Shown: piece after piece, positions 1 through 5,208 of the stretch
Layout: each line of letters starts with the position of its first letter
Numbering within the stretch: position 1 is the first letter of the stretch
Assembly: GCA_003161515.1 (NCBI GenBank)
Contig: PMOH01000163.1
Coordinates: 10,482 to 17,772, forward strand
Source: Deltaproteobacteria bacterium
GTDB taxonomy: Bacteria; Desulfobacterota; Binatia; Binatales; Binataceae
Reading direction: 5' to 3'
Length of the DNA: 7,291 bases
Translations under genes and position numbers: made by a program
The notes under the pieces: model-generated
Seen by the model: the letters and a program-made list of their open reading frames with translations, nothing else
Databases searched by the model: none
What the model was told of the DNA's origin: nothing

Positions 1-293
1 ACCGCGGCCGCATGCGTCGCGCTGGTGCGCATCCGCCATCCGGCCTTGACGGCGCTCGCGATGCCGATCGCCGCAATGATTACCAGCGCCGATCCACCGA
101 CCAGGAAAGTCAGCGGCGAAAGCAGGTATGCACCCGCAAAAATCACCGCGCCGGCCGCGATCGCGATCGCGAGCGTGTAAAAAATCGCGTGCTGCACCGC
201 CAGCGAGTTCATGCGCGTGCGTACGGCGCCGACCCGTCCCAGGATTCGCCCGAGTTTCTCGTCAGCTCGCCGGTCTTGTGAGGGAAACGACAT
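1..293 (-). CDS. Membrane protein, two predicted helices, N-terminal part only (cut by left window edge)
   Basis: Reading the minus strand from the ATG at 293-291 gives 97 codons open to the window edge, so the C-terminus is missing. The protein begins MSFPSQDRRADEKLGRIL, a charged, probably cytoplasmic segment. Two hydrophobic stretches follow, at about residues 43-60 (FYTLAIAIAAGAVIFAGA) and 64-84 (SPLTFLVGGSALVIIAAIG), separated by a very short turn. A basic stretch (KAGWRMR) comes next. This fits a helical hairpin anchoring a larger domain that lies outside the window. An in-frame TAA lies 12 codons upstream and there is no other ATG, GTG or TTG after it, so the ATG is the best start, although no clear Shine-Dalgarno precedes it. 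I do not recognise the family. The layout (charged N-terminus, two helices, then arginines) recalls DUF4175-like membrane proteins, but that is only a guess. Confidence 0.75.
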   Translation of the reverse strand, partial: MSFPSQDRRADEKLGRILGRVGAVRTRMNSLAVQHAIFYTLAIAIAAGAVIFAGAYLLSPLTFLVGGSALVIIAAIGIASAVKAGWRMRTSATHAAA

Positions 294-359
294 CAGAACG
301 CGCCAGGCGCGTGGATCGAGAATAGTTTAGCTCCGCTAGTCAAGCAACGATGAATTTGT

Positions 360-1136
360 TCAAAACGTCCAGCCCACAATCGATTTCAGAAAAACCGCAT
401 TGCTCGCGCGAGTCAGTCCGATCCCGACGCCGAGGTTCAGCTCGAGCTGCGGGATAAAATCAAAATTCAGCGCCGGCACGATGAAGTGTTGCTGCTCCTG
501 CACCTTCGCCAACGGCTGGATCGATCCCATGTCACCGTAGTATTCGACCGCCGGCGAGAGCCAGCGGTTCAGCTTGTAGATCAGCTCGCCCGACGGATCG
601 AATTGAAACCCGCGATGCGCCTCGGGGCCGCTGAACGGATCCTCGAACGCAAAATTCCCGACCAGCCGGAATCCCTTGTAGCTCGTGCCCACGATCGGCC
701 GCAGCTCCAGCGTCGTAGGATTATCCTCGGCCGCGTGCCGCATGTAATCGAGCTCGATATTGCCGCCGAACTGCACCGGCCACTCGAACGTCTGCGGGAT
801 TCCGAAATGAACCTTGGTGCGCGATCCCGAATATTCGTAGTCGCCGTTGGAGAGCTTCGCGGTGCAGAAATACTGCCCGACCTCGAGCCATCGCAGCACG
901 CCGTAAGTGCCTTCGACCGTCTCGTGTATCTGATAAACGTCGGTCTGGCTTTTCGCCGACTTCCCGGTCGCGGTCGAGGTCGTGTTCGAATGCAACTCGA
1001 GCGTCAGATGGCCGACCGGCGCCGTGTCGGTGTCGTAAATCTGAATTTCATAGAAGTCGATCGCATGCGCCGGGCGCGGCCTCGCGAGAATCGCGGCCAT
1101 CAATACAAGCAGCGTGAAAATATGTCGAACGTACAT
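360..1136 (-). CDS. Probable outer-membrane beta-barrel protein of unknown function
   Basis: The reading frame is open from a GTG at 1163, but the ATG at 1136 is the better start. From there the protein opens with a typical Sec signal peptide: MYVRHIF, a hydrophobic core LLVLMAAILA, and a probable cleavage after AHA at residue 25. That leaves a mature protein of about 233 residues starting IDFYEIQIYD. The mature part is rich in alternating polar/hydrophobic strands with aromatic ends (for example FGGNIELDYM, LSPAVEYYGD, QLELNLGVGIG). It ends in ...SIVGWTF, and a terminal phenylalanine is the usual signal for insertion by the BAM complex. It therefore probably sits in the outer membrane. Small barrels of this kind are often annotated as hypothetical or transporter-like, and no substrate can be read from the sequence. 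It lies 109 bases downstream of the dehydrogenase on the same strand, with hairpins between. Confidence 0.82.
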   Translation of the reverse strand: MYVRHIFTLLVLMAAILARPRPAHAIDFYEIQIYDTDTAPVGHLTLELHSNTTSTATGKSAKSQTDVYQIHETVEGTYGVLRWLEVGQYFCTAKLSNGDYEYSGSRTKVHFGIPQTFEWPVQFGGNIELDYMRHAAEDNPTTLELRPIVGTSYKGFRLVGNFAFEDPFSGPEAHRGFQFDPSGELIYKLNRWLSPAVEYYGDMGSIQPLAKVQEQQHFIVPALNFDFIPQLELNLGVGIGLTRASNAVFLKSIVGWTF

Positions 1137-1168
1137 CGTCAAGCGCGTCTCGCAAAATATCACTGGGT

Positions 1169-1216
1169 GCAGGGGTCACCCCTGCCGCGGAAGTTTGAAA
1201 CCCGCGGAGGGTTTCA
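1169..1216. repeat. Pair of adjacent palindromes between the dehydrogenase and barrel genes
   Basis: Two perfect inverted repeats sit 10 bases apart. The first is GCAGGGGT-C-ACCCCTGC (1169-1185; 8-bp arms, one central base). The second is TGAAACCC-GCGGA-GGGTTTCA (1196-1216; 8-bp arms, 5-base loop). The 6-base palindrome CCGCGG also occurs twice, at 1185-1190 and 1202-1207. On the minus strand the structure follows the dehydrogenase stop and precedes the barrel gene. No T-run follows either hairpin in that direction, so a classical rho-independent terminator is not supported. It could be a dispersed intergenic palindrome, a transcript-stabilising hairpin or a protein-binding site. Confidence 0.7.
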
Positions 1217-1245
1217 CATTCAATTAAGTTTCTCCGTCTGTACCT

Positions 1246-2142
1246 CTAGCGCGATTCCTTGAGGCCGGCGTCGTCGGCCGCTCCCAGCGCGATCGCGGAC
1301 CAATCCATATCGGCGCGCCCCTTGGCAATCGCCGAGACAAATCGATCGTGCAGCAAGCTCGCCGTCGGCATCGGTGCGCTCGCCTCGGCCGCGGTCTGGA
1401 TCACGAGGTTGATATCCTTGAGCCCGAGCGGCAGCCGAAATCCCGCCGGCGTGAACCGGCCGTGCGCGATCGCAGGACCGTAGCCCTGGTACACCGGCGC
1501 AGCAAAGAGCGTTTTCGCGAGCATGTCGATCGCCGCCGACGCATCGACGCCGCTCTTGCGCATCATCGCGACCGCCTCGCCCATCGCCTCGAGCGCCGCC
1601 GCGATCATGAAATTGCCGGCGAGCTTCACCACGTTCGCCGCGCCGACGTTGTCGCCAAAATCGAAGACGTCCTGCCCCATCGCTTCGAGAATCGGCTTCA
1701 CCTTCGCCTTCGCTTCCGCCGATCCCGAAACGCAAATCCGCAATTGCTTCGCCTGCGCGGCGTTCGGACGCCCGAACACCGGCGCCGCAACCATCACGCT
1801 GCCATGCGACGCGTGATACGCCGCAAGCTCGCGCGTAGTCGCCGGCGACACCGTGCTCATCGAGATATGGATTCCGTCGGGCGCAAGATGCTCCGCGAGC
1901 GCATCGGGACCCGTCACCAACGACGTGAGGGCGGCGTCATCCGCAAGCATCGAGACCACGATTCCCCCCGGCGTCGCGACGTCGCCCGCGCGCGCCGCGC
2001 GATGCGCCCCCTTAGCCACGAGCGGCTCCGCCTTCGACACAGTGCGATTGTAAACCGTCAGATGGAATCGCGCAGCGATCAGATTCGCCGCCATCGGCAG
2101 CCCCATCGCCCCAAGCCCAACAAATCCAATTTTCTGAGTCAT
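1246..2142 (-). CDS. NAD(P)-dependent beta-hydroxyacid dehydrogenase (HIBADH/GLYR family oxidoreductase)
   Basis: From the ATG at 2142 this is a 298-residue protein, the normal family length. The frame extends to a TTG at 2205, but that would put 21 odd residues before the Rossmann fold. The N-terminal Rossmann domain has GFVGLGAMG (residues 6-14, GxGxxG at 9/11/14), and strand 2 ends in VYNRT (30-34). Arg/Thr there usually favours NADP(H). STVSP (96-100) is the family substrate-side motif. The catalytic lysine is K173 in VVKLAGN, with N177 four residues on, and GLKDINL (240-246) is the second conserved lysine region. The usual DAPVSGG is replaced by AAPVFGRP (119-126), which marks a subgroup unlike classical 3-hydroxyisobutyrate or tartronate semialdehyde enzymes. 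The reaction is therefore reversible NAD(P)-linked oxidation of a beta-hydroxyacid or reduction of a small aldehyde acid. The substrate is not predictable. It is cytosolic. Confidence 0.93.
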   Translation of the reverse strand: MTQKIGFVGLGAMGLPMAANLIAARFHLTVYNRTVSKAEPLVAKGAHRAARAGDVATPGGIVVSMLADDAALTSLVTGPDALAEHLAPDGIHISMSTVSPATTRELAAYHASHGSVMVAAPVFGRPNAAQAKQLRICVSGSAEAKAKVKPILEAMGQDVFDFGDNVGAANVVKLAGNFMIAAALEAMGEAVAMMRKSGVDASAAIDMLAKTLFAAPVYQGYGPAIAHGRFTPAGFRLPLGLKDINLVIQTAAEASAPMPTASLLHDRFVSAIAKGRADMDWSAIALGAADDAGLKESR

Positions 2143-2231
2143 AAGATTCAAGCTATCACTCAGCCCATCTGTGGCAATGAAAAAAAAGTTTAACCCACTC
2201 CGCAATTGTTACGCTTTCTCGCGCGATTGTT

Positions 2232-2253
2232 CCCCTTCGCTCGAGGGAAGGGG
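2232..2253. repeat. G/C-rich hairpin downstream of nth
   Basis: CCCCTTC (2232-2238) pairs with GAAGGGG (2247-2253) across an 8-base loop. It is followed on the plus strand by two tandem GGGGTTAG-like units (about 2250-2265). On the minus strand it lies just past the nth stop, so it may help define the 3' end of that transcript. No T-run follows on the minus strand. It resembles in style the palindrome at 4251-4269, which also sits at gene 3' ends, so both may be members of a family of extragenic palindromes. Confidence 0.5.
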
Positions 2254-2276
2254 TTAGGGGTTAGGTTCCTAGTCGT

Positions 2277-2969
2277 TCACCGCGACCGCACCACCCCAAT
2301 CCGCGGACACATCGCCGCGATCTTGCATCGCGAGCACCACGGCGACGTCGGATGGCAAATCGTCTGCCCGAACGCGACCAGGATTCCGTTGTACTCGAGC
2401 CAATGCCGCGCCGGCAGCACCGCGCGCAACGCAACCTCCGTCTTGTCGGGAGTCTTGGTGCGCACCAGGCCCCATCGATTCGAAATCCGATGCACATGAG
2501 TATCGACGCAGATCCCCGGCTTGGCGTACGCCTCGGTGACGACCAGGTTCGCGGTCTTGCGCCCGACGCCTTTGAGCGTCAGCAGCGCGTCGATCTCGTC
2601 GGGCACCCGTCCGTCAAATTTCTCGATCAGGTCGCGGCATATTCCGCGGATGACGCGCGCCTTGGTCCGATAGAACCCCACCGGAAAAATCAGCCGCTCG
2701 AGTGTCTTCAGCGACAACCCGACTATCGCCTCAGGCGTATGCGCCCGCGCGAACAACCGTGTCGACGCCGCCGCAGTCGTTGCGTCCTTGGTCCGCAGAC
2801 TCAGGATGCACGAAATCAAAGTCCGGAACGGATCGCGATGCTGCACTGCGATAAAGCTGACGATCGGCGCATTCCACGACGGCGCCTCCCGCCTCAGCAC
2901 CCGCAACGCGCGACCGACCCCGCGCGCATCGAGCGCGCGAAGCGTTTCTCTTTTTTTGAGACTGTGCAT
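2277..2969 (-). CDS. nth: Endonuclease III, DNA glycosylase/AP lyase for oxidised pyrimidines
   Basis: A base-excision repair enzyme of 230 residues that removes oxidised pyrimidines and cleaves the abasic site by beta-elimination. All key parts are present. The helix-hairpin-helix LLTLKGVGRKTANLVV spans about 129-144 and carries the catalytic lysine K138. The catalytic aspartate is D156 in VDTHVHRISNRWGLV. The four iron-sulphur ligands are C205, C212, C215 and C221 with the canonical C-x6-C-x2-C-x5-C spacing. The K-to-D distance of 18 and the K-to-first-C distance of 67 match E. coli Nth, whose K120/D138/C187 set is shifted here by an 18-residue longer N-terminus. The segment LSLRTKD (56-62) replaces the E. 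coli LSAQATD, and WLEYNGILVAFGQTIC is closer to eukaryotic NTH1 and archaeal enzymes than to the E. coli type. It starts at the ATG at 2969 and is transcribed divergently from the secreted-protein gene. Confidence 0.97.
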   Translation of the reverse strand: MHSLKKRETLRALDARGVGRALRVLRREAPSWNAPIVSFIAVQHRDPFRTLISCILSLRTKDATTAAASTRLFARAHTPEAIVGLSLKTLERLIFPVGFYRTKARVIRGICRDLIEKFDGRVPDEIDALLTLKGVGRKTANLVVTEAYAKPGICVDTHVHRISNRWGLVRTKTPDKTEVALRAVLPARHWLEYNGILVAFGQTICHPTSPWCSRCKIAAMCPRIGVVRSR

Positions 2970-3042
2970 TTTCGGTTCCGATCGCGCGCTCCCGAATCTC
3001 CACCTTTAACCGACCGCTAATGTTCTCCTAACAACTGGCTAC

Positions 3043-3048
3043 TACAAT
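3043..3048 (+). promoter_or_regulatory. Possible -10 element for the secreted propeller-like gene
   Basis: TACAAT lies 52 bases before the chosen ATG, inside the divergent 130-base gap between nth and this gene. The best upstream partner (TGTTCT, about 3021-3026) is a weak -35. This is inferred from position and consensus only. Confidence 0.3.
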
Positions 3049-3088
3049 CCGCCTCCGAAGTCGCTTTTCTCCTTCCAATGCAACAACC

Positions 3089-3093
3089 GGAGG
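3089..3093 (+). promoter_or_regulatory. Shine-Dalgarno GGAGG that decides the start at 3100
   Basis: GGAGG ends directly against the first in-frame ATG (3094), leaving no spacer for it. It is 6 bases from the second ATG (3100), which is the usual distance. The second ATG is therefore the likely start. Confidence 0.85.
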
Positions 3094-3099
3094 ATGTCT

Positions 3100-4197
3100 A
3101 TGTATCTTGGGTTAAGGCTCGTCGCGAGGCCGCTGATGCTGGCCATGACGCTTTCAGTCGGCGCTGCGTTCTTCGTAAACGTTGATCAAGCACAGGCGGC
3201 ACCGAGCGCGGTCGCCCCTTACACGCTCGGAACTTTCAAGGGCACTCCGCCAAGCGGCGCGACCATGCCCGACGATATCTCTGTATCCGCGGACTGCGCC
3301 GACCTATGGGTCGGTTACGGCAACGGCGTTGACACCTTCGGCCACGGCGGCCCAAGCAACCTCGTCGAATACGACATCGCGTCCGGCGCCGTGCTGCAAA
3401 ATCTCACCATCCCGGGTCATCTCGACGGACTCAAAATAAATCCGCAAACCGGTATCGTGTGGGCGACCCAAAACGAGGACGGCAATCCCACCCTGACGAT
3501 CGTCAATCCCAAGAATGGAAAGTTCGAAACCTCCCCTATCATCAAATCGAGCCTGATCACCGGCGGCCTCGACGACCTCGTCTTTTCCGGGCTGAATTCA
3601 GCATTCGTCACCGCTTCATCCCAGGTCGATGCTACCACGCCAGTGATTGTCGAGATTTCTGTCAAAGGAAAAAAGAAAAAGAGCTCGCTCAGCGTCACCT
3701 CGGTGCTGCCCGGCGCTCCTGCAAGTGTATGGAACGTCGTCACGAATACGGCGGAGACGAGCGACATGATCGGCGATCCCGATTCGATGACGTTGGATCC
3801 GGCCGGTGAGCTGGTGCTCGACAATCGCAGCGACGACTCGCTCTACATCGTGCGAAACTCGAGCGCGGCCAAGCCGCTGCTGAGGGTTCCGTTGACCCTT
3901 GCTGATAGTCCGGTCGAAGTTGACGACACGATCTTCACCTATTCGCTCACCAGCCGCGAGTCGTCGACGGCGGGAACTATCTACGTCACGGATACCGCGG
4001 CCAACATCATATATACGCTGACCAAACCCTACTTCCCGGCGAACGAGGTCTATACCGCGGCTAACGTCGCCAATGACGTCGGCCTGGTGGATTTGAACAC
4101 CGGCGTCGTCACTCCAGTCGTCACCGGTTTCACGGGCATCCACGGAATGGCGTTCGCCCCAACCCCCGTCGCGATCACTTCACCTGCTGGCAGATAG
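3100..4197 (+). CDS. Secreted protein of unknown function, probable beta-propeller
   Basis: A 365-residue protein from the ATG at 3100, chosen because GGAGG at 3089-3093 is correctly spaced for it. It begins with a signal peptide: MYLGLRLVAR, a hydrophobic segment from about 11 to 27, and AQA-like cleavage near residues 31-33. The rest consists of repeated beta-rich units of propeller type, each pairing a phrase like 'D-lwVgygNG' or 'GtIYVTDTA' with a following 'vDLNTGVVTPV' strand. Examples are 68-100, 109-141, 226-253 and 292-337. The C-terminal GIHGMAFAP (346-354) resembles propeller strands of NHL, SMP-30 or YncE-like proteins. There are no lipobox, anchor or obvious catalytic residues, so periplasmic or extracellular location is the inference. 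A lysine cluster (VKGKKKKSS, 188-196) lies in a probable loop. I do not recognise a named family, so the function is unknown. It stands alone, divergent from nth and convergent with higA. Confidence 0.88.
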   Translation: MYLGLRLVARPLMLAMTLSVGAAFFVNVDQAQAAPSAVAPYTLGTFKGTPPSGATMPDDISVSADCADLWVGYGNGVDTFGHGGPSNLVEYDIASGAVLQNLTIPGHLDGLKINPQTGIVWATQNEDGNPTLTIVNPKNGKFETSPIIKSSLITGGLDDLVFSGLNSAFVTASSQVDATTPVIVEISVKGKKKKSSLSVTSVLPGAPASVWNVVTNTAETSDMIGDPDSMTLDPAGELVLDNRSDDSLYIVRNSSAAKPLLRVPLTLADSPVEVDDTIFTYSLTSRESSTAGTIYVTDTAANIIYTLTKPYFPANEVYTAANVANDVGLVDLNTGVVTPVVTGFTGIHGMAFAPTPVAITSPAGR

Positions 4198-4203
4198 AAA
4201 ATC

Positions 4204-4235
4204 CGGCGCGCGAGCCCGCAACGACTCGCGCGCCG
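4204..4235. terminator. Strong GC hairpin after the secreted-protein gene
   Basis: CGGCGCGCGAG (4204-4214) and CTCGCGCGCCG (4225-4235) form a perfect 11-bp stem with a 10-base loop, starting 7 bases after the stop at 4197. A pyrimidine-rich but not T-only stretch follows. By position it probably ends the plus-strand transcript. Lack of a clean T-run keeps confidence moderate. Confidence 0.6.
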
Positions 4236-4250
4236 CATCCCCGCTCTTCC

Positions 4251-4269
4251 CCTCTCCCGCCGGGAGAGG
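4251..4269. repeat. 19-base extragenic palindrome between convergent genes
   Basis: CCTCTCCCG-C-CGGGAGAGG is a perfect inverted repeat with 9-bp arms. It lies in the gap between the 3' ends of the secreted-protein gene and higA, where it could act on both transcripts. This CTCTCCC/GGGAGAG form, followed by GGTGAGGG, is typical of dispersed extragenic palindromes in many genomes. The copy at 2232-2253 looks related. Confidence 0.65.
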
Positions 4270-4286
4270 ATTGAAGGTGAGGGACC

Positions 4287-4640
4287 TTATTCAGCGCGCA
4301 TTTTTTGCGCGCGATTCAAGATTCTGGTTCTGCCTGAACGTGTCCTTACTGCGTCGGGCTTAAGATTCCGACTCGCCATCTTGAGATCGTAGTGCGTCTG
4401 TAGATTCAGCCAAAATTCCGGACGGTTGCCAAAATACAACCCCAGCCGAAGCGCCGTATCGGCGGTTATCCGCCGCCGATTATTTACGATCTCAGCAATC
4501 CGGTTCGGTGAGATCCCAATTGCCTTCGCAAGCCGGTTTTGCGAGAGCCCATACTCAGCCAAAAATTCCTCCTTCAACATCTCGCCCGGCGTGACCGGCG
4601 CAAATTCATCCTTGATCGAAACTCTTCTAGTGGTAGTCAA
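4287..4640 (-). CDS. higA: HigA-type antitoxin, XRE-family DNA-binding repressor
   Basis: The antitoxin of a HigBA type II module. It binds and neutralises HigB and represses the operon. From the TTG at 4640 it has 117 residues. The helix-turn-helix domain runs from about 19 to 85 with the family signature TPGEMLKEEF, GLSQNRLAKAIGIS, NRIAEIVNNRRRIT, DTALRLGLYFG and PEFWLNLQ. A basic C-terminal tail (RTRSGRTRILNRAQKMRAE) follows. The frame is open to an ATG at 4667, but a perfect AGGAGG (4650-4655) lies inside that extension, 9 bases before the TTG. Related HigA proteins also begin close to the TPGE motif. With the TTG start, higA overlaps the end of higB by 14 bases, which implies translational coupling. 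The toxin-first gene order is typical of higBA and opposite to most toxin-antitoxin pairs. Confidence 0.93.
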   Translation of the reverse strand: MTTTRRVSIKDEFAPVTPGEMLKEEFLAEYGLSQNRLAKAIGISPNRIAEIVNNRRRITADTALRLGLYFGNRPEFWLNLQTHYDLKMASRNLKPDAVRTRSGRTRILNRAQKMRAE

Positions 4641-4905
4641 CGATTCGAACCTCCTGCGCGTCGCCATCGCGCCATTTGAAAATCACGCGCCATTGATCGT
4701 TCACTCGGATCGAGTGGAAATCCTTCAGATCACCTTTCAGCTTTTCTAGCCGATTTGAAGACGGCACATTCAGGTCCTCCAGCCGACTCGCCGCGTTCAG
4801 AGCCTCCAATCTGCGCTTCGCAGCGCGGGCCACTCCCTGGAATTGGCGCACGAAACCATCGGCGAACAATTCCCTCGTCTGTCGATCGCCGAAGGAACGA
4901 ATCAC
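4627..4905 (-). CDS. higB: HigB-type toxin, ribosome-dependent mRNA endonuclease (RelE/ParE fold)
   Basis: The toxin partner of higA: 92 residues, a normal length for the family. The sequence carries the HigB signature: RRLEALNAAS (31-40), LEDLNVPSSNRLEKLKGD (42-59), HSIRVNDQWRVIFKW (64-78) and the C-terminal VDYH. D90, Y91 and H92 at the very end match the active-site residues described for Proteus HigB, so the protein looks catalytically intact. In this family the toxin cleaves mRNA on the translating ribosome, stopping growth when HigA is degraded. The start is a GTG at 4905. It gives MIRSF, the usual N-terminus of the family, so a downstream start is unlikely. No Shine-Dalgarno is visible. 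The -10 element lies only about 9 bases upstream, which suggests a leaderless or nearly leaderless transcript. Confidence 0.94.
   Translation of the reverse strand: MIRSFGDRQTRELFADGFVRQFQGVARAAKRRLEALNAASRLEDLNVPSSNRLEKLKGDLKDFHSIRVNDQWRVIFKWRDGDAQEVRIVDYH
4650..4655 (-). promoter_or_regulatory. Perfect Shine-Dalgarno AGGAGG for higA
   Basis: The minus strand reads AGGAGG, then 9 bases, then TTG (4638-4640). It sits inside the last codons of higB and favours the TTG as the higA start over the ATG at 4667. Confidence 0.75.
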
Positions 4906-4913
4906 GAAATCAG

Positions 4914-4943
4914 ATTTTATACCGTATCCCGGTATCCGGTCAA
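4914..4943 (-). promoter_or_regulatory. higBA promoter with operator-like palindrome in the spacer
   Basis: On the minus strand TTGACC (4943-4938) is followed 16 bases later by TATAAA (4921-4916), or 18 bases later by TAAAAT (4919-4914). This is a near-consensus sigma-70-type promoter. The spacer and -10 contain the inverted repeat ATACCG-n5-CGGTAT (4919-4935, 6-bp arms). A repressor bound there would block RNA polymerase, which fits autorepression by HigA. Operator function is inferred from position. The expected transcription start falls within a few bases of the higB GTG at 4905. Confidence 0.75.
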
Positions 4944-4992
4944 TTTATCTGAGTTCCGCTGATTCGCCTCATAGATACGCGCGCCATACGCG

Positions 4993-5095
4993 CGAGATCC
5001 TTCGCTGCGCTCAGGATGACTCCAAAAAAAGATGACTCCCAAAAAAAGCGAACGACCCCACGCGTCATTCTGAGCTGCCGCAGCGAAGAATCTCG
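4993..5095. repeat. MITE-like imperfect inverted repeat with internal tandem duplication
   Basis: The left arm (4993-5020, GAGATCCTTCGCTGCG then CTCAGGATGAC) and right arm (5064-5095, GTCATTCTGAG ... CGCAGCGAAGAATCTCG) are inverted copies. They differ at two positions and by about 5 extra bases (a GCAG duplication) in the right arm. Between them, GATGACTCCAAAAAAA (5015-5030) is repeated in tandem as GATGACTCCCAAAAAAA (5031-5047). This sequence type occurs as a dispersed intergenic element in many unrelated bacterial genomes. It encodes no transposase. Confidence 0.75.
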
Positions 5096-5129
5096 ACGGA
5101 CGCTCCCGCATCCGTCTCAGCGCCTGATG

Positions 5130-5161
5130 GGCTGAACTGTTCAGGGATGAACAGTTCAGCC
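5130..5161. repeat. Perfect 14-bp stem built from two tandem palindromes, just before the peptidase gene
   Basis: GGCTGAACTGTTCA (5130-5143) and TGAACAGTTCAGCC (5148-5161) are exact inverted copies around the loop GGGA. Each arm is itself nearly self-palindromic: CTGAAC-T-GTTCAG (5132-5144) and TGAAC-A-GTTCA (5148-5158). The element can therefore be read either as one hairpin or as two operator-like sites whose centres are 15 bases apart. It ends 36 bases before the ATG at 5197. No T-run follows, so it is not a standard terminator. Confidence 0.75.
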
Positions 5162-5191
5162 TGACGCCCGCAGATTTGCCGTGCTAACAAT

Positions 5192-5208
5192 ACGGTATGA
5201 CCTACCGT
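5192..5208. repeat. Short inverted repeat over the upstream peptidase ATG
   Basis: ACGGTA (5192-5197) pairs with TACCGT (5203-5208) around TGACC, so the 6-bp stem includes the A of the ATG at 5197. It could hide that codon or be chance. It adds a little doubt about 5197 as the start. Confidence 0.35.

Larger units (their letters stand above)
4906..5196. other. Intergenic region between higB and the peptidase gene
   Basis: This 291-base gap holds the higBA promoter at its left end, the MITE-like repeat (4993-5095) and the composite palindrome (5130-5161). An open frame on the minus strand (5111-4917) contains the phrase HPERSEGS, a common translation of this repeat class, so I do not call it a gene. 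I see no RNA gene here. The peptidase promoter must lie here or just inside the start, but no convincing -35/-10 pair was found. Confidence 0.7.

Noticed and set aside
486..1262. Long plus-strand open frame opposite the barrel-protein gene
   Set aside because: It is arginine/leucine-rich and without domains, and lies entirely antisense to a gene with a signal peptide and OMP C-terminus. It is a shadow of GC-rich coding.
1348..2193. 281-codon plus-strand frame opposite the dehydrogenase
   Set aside because: Composition is dominated by R and H, with no motif. The opposite strand carries an unmistakable Rossmann enzyme.
4294..4312. GCGCGCA-T5-TGCGCGC hairpin as terminator of higA
   Set aside because: It lies inside the last codons of higA, and the T-run is in the loop rather than after the stem.
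4917..5111. Small minus-strand frame in the higB-peptidase gap
   Set aside because: It contains HPERSEGS, a common translation of an intergenic repeat, and overlaps the higBA promoter.
5137..5154. LexA-type SOS box (CTGT...ACAG)
   Set aside because: The CTGT-to-ACAG gap is 10 bases rather than the 8 of the E. coli box, and GAAC-n1-GTTC does not fit the GAAC-n4-GTTC type. The match comes from the larger palindrome.
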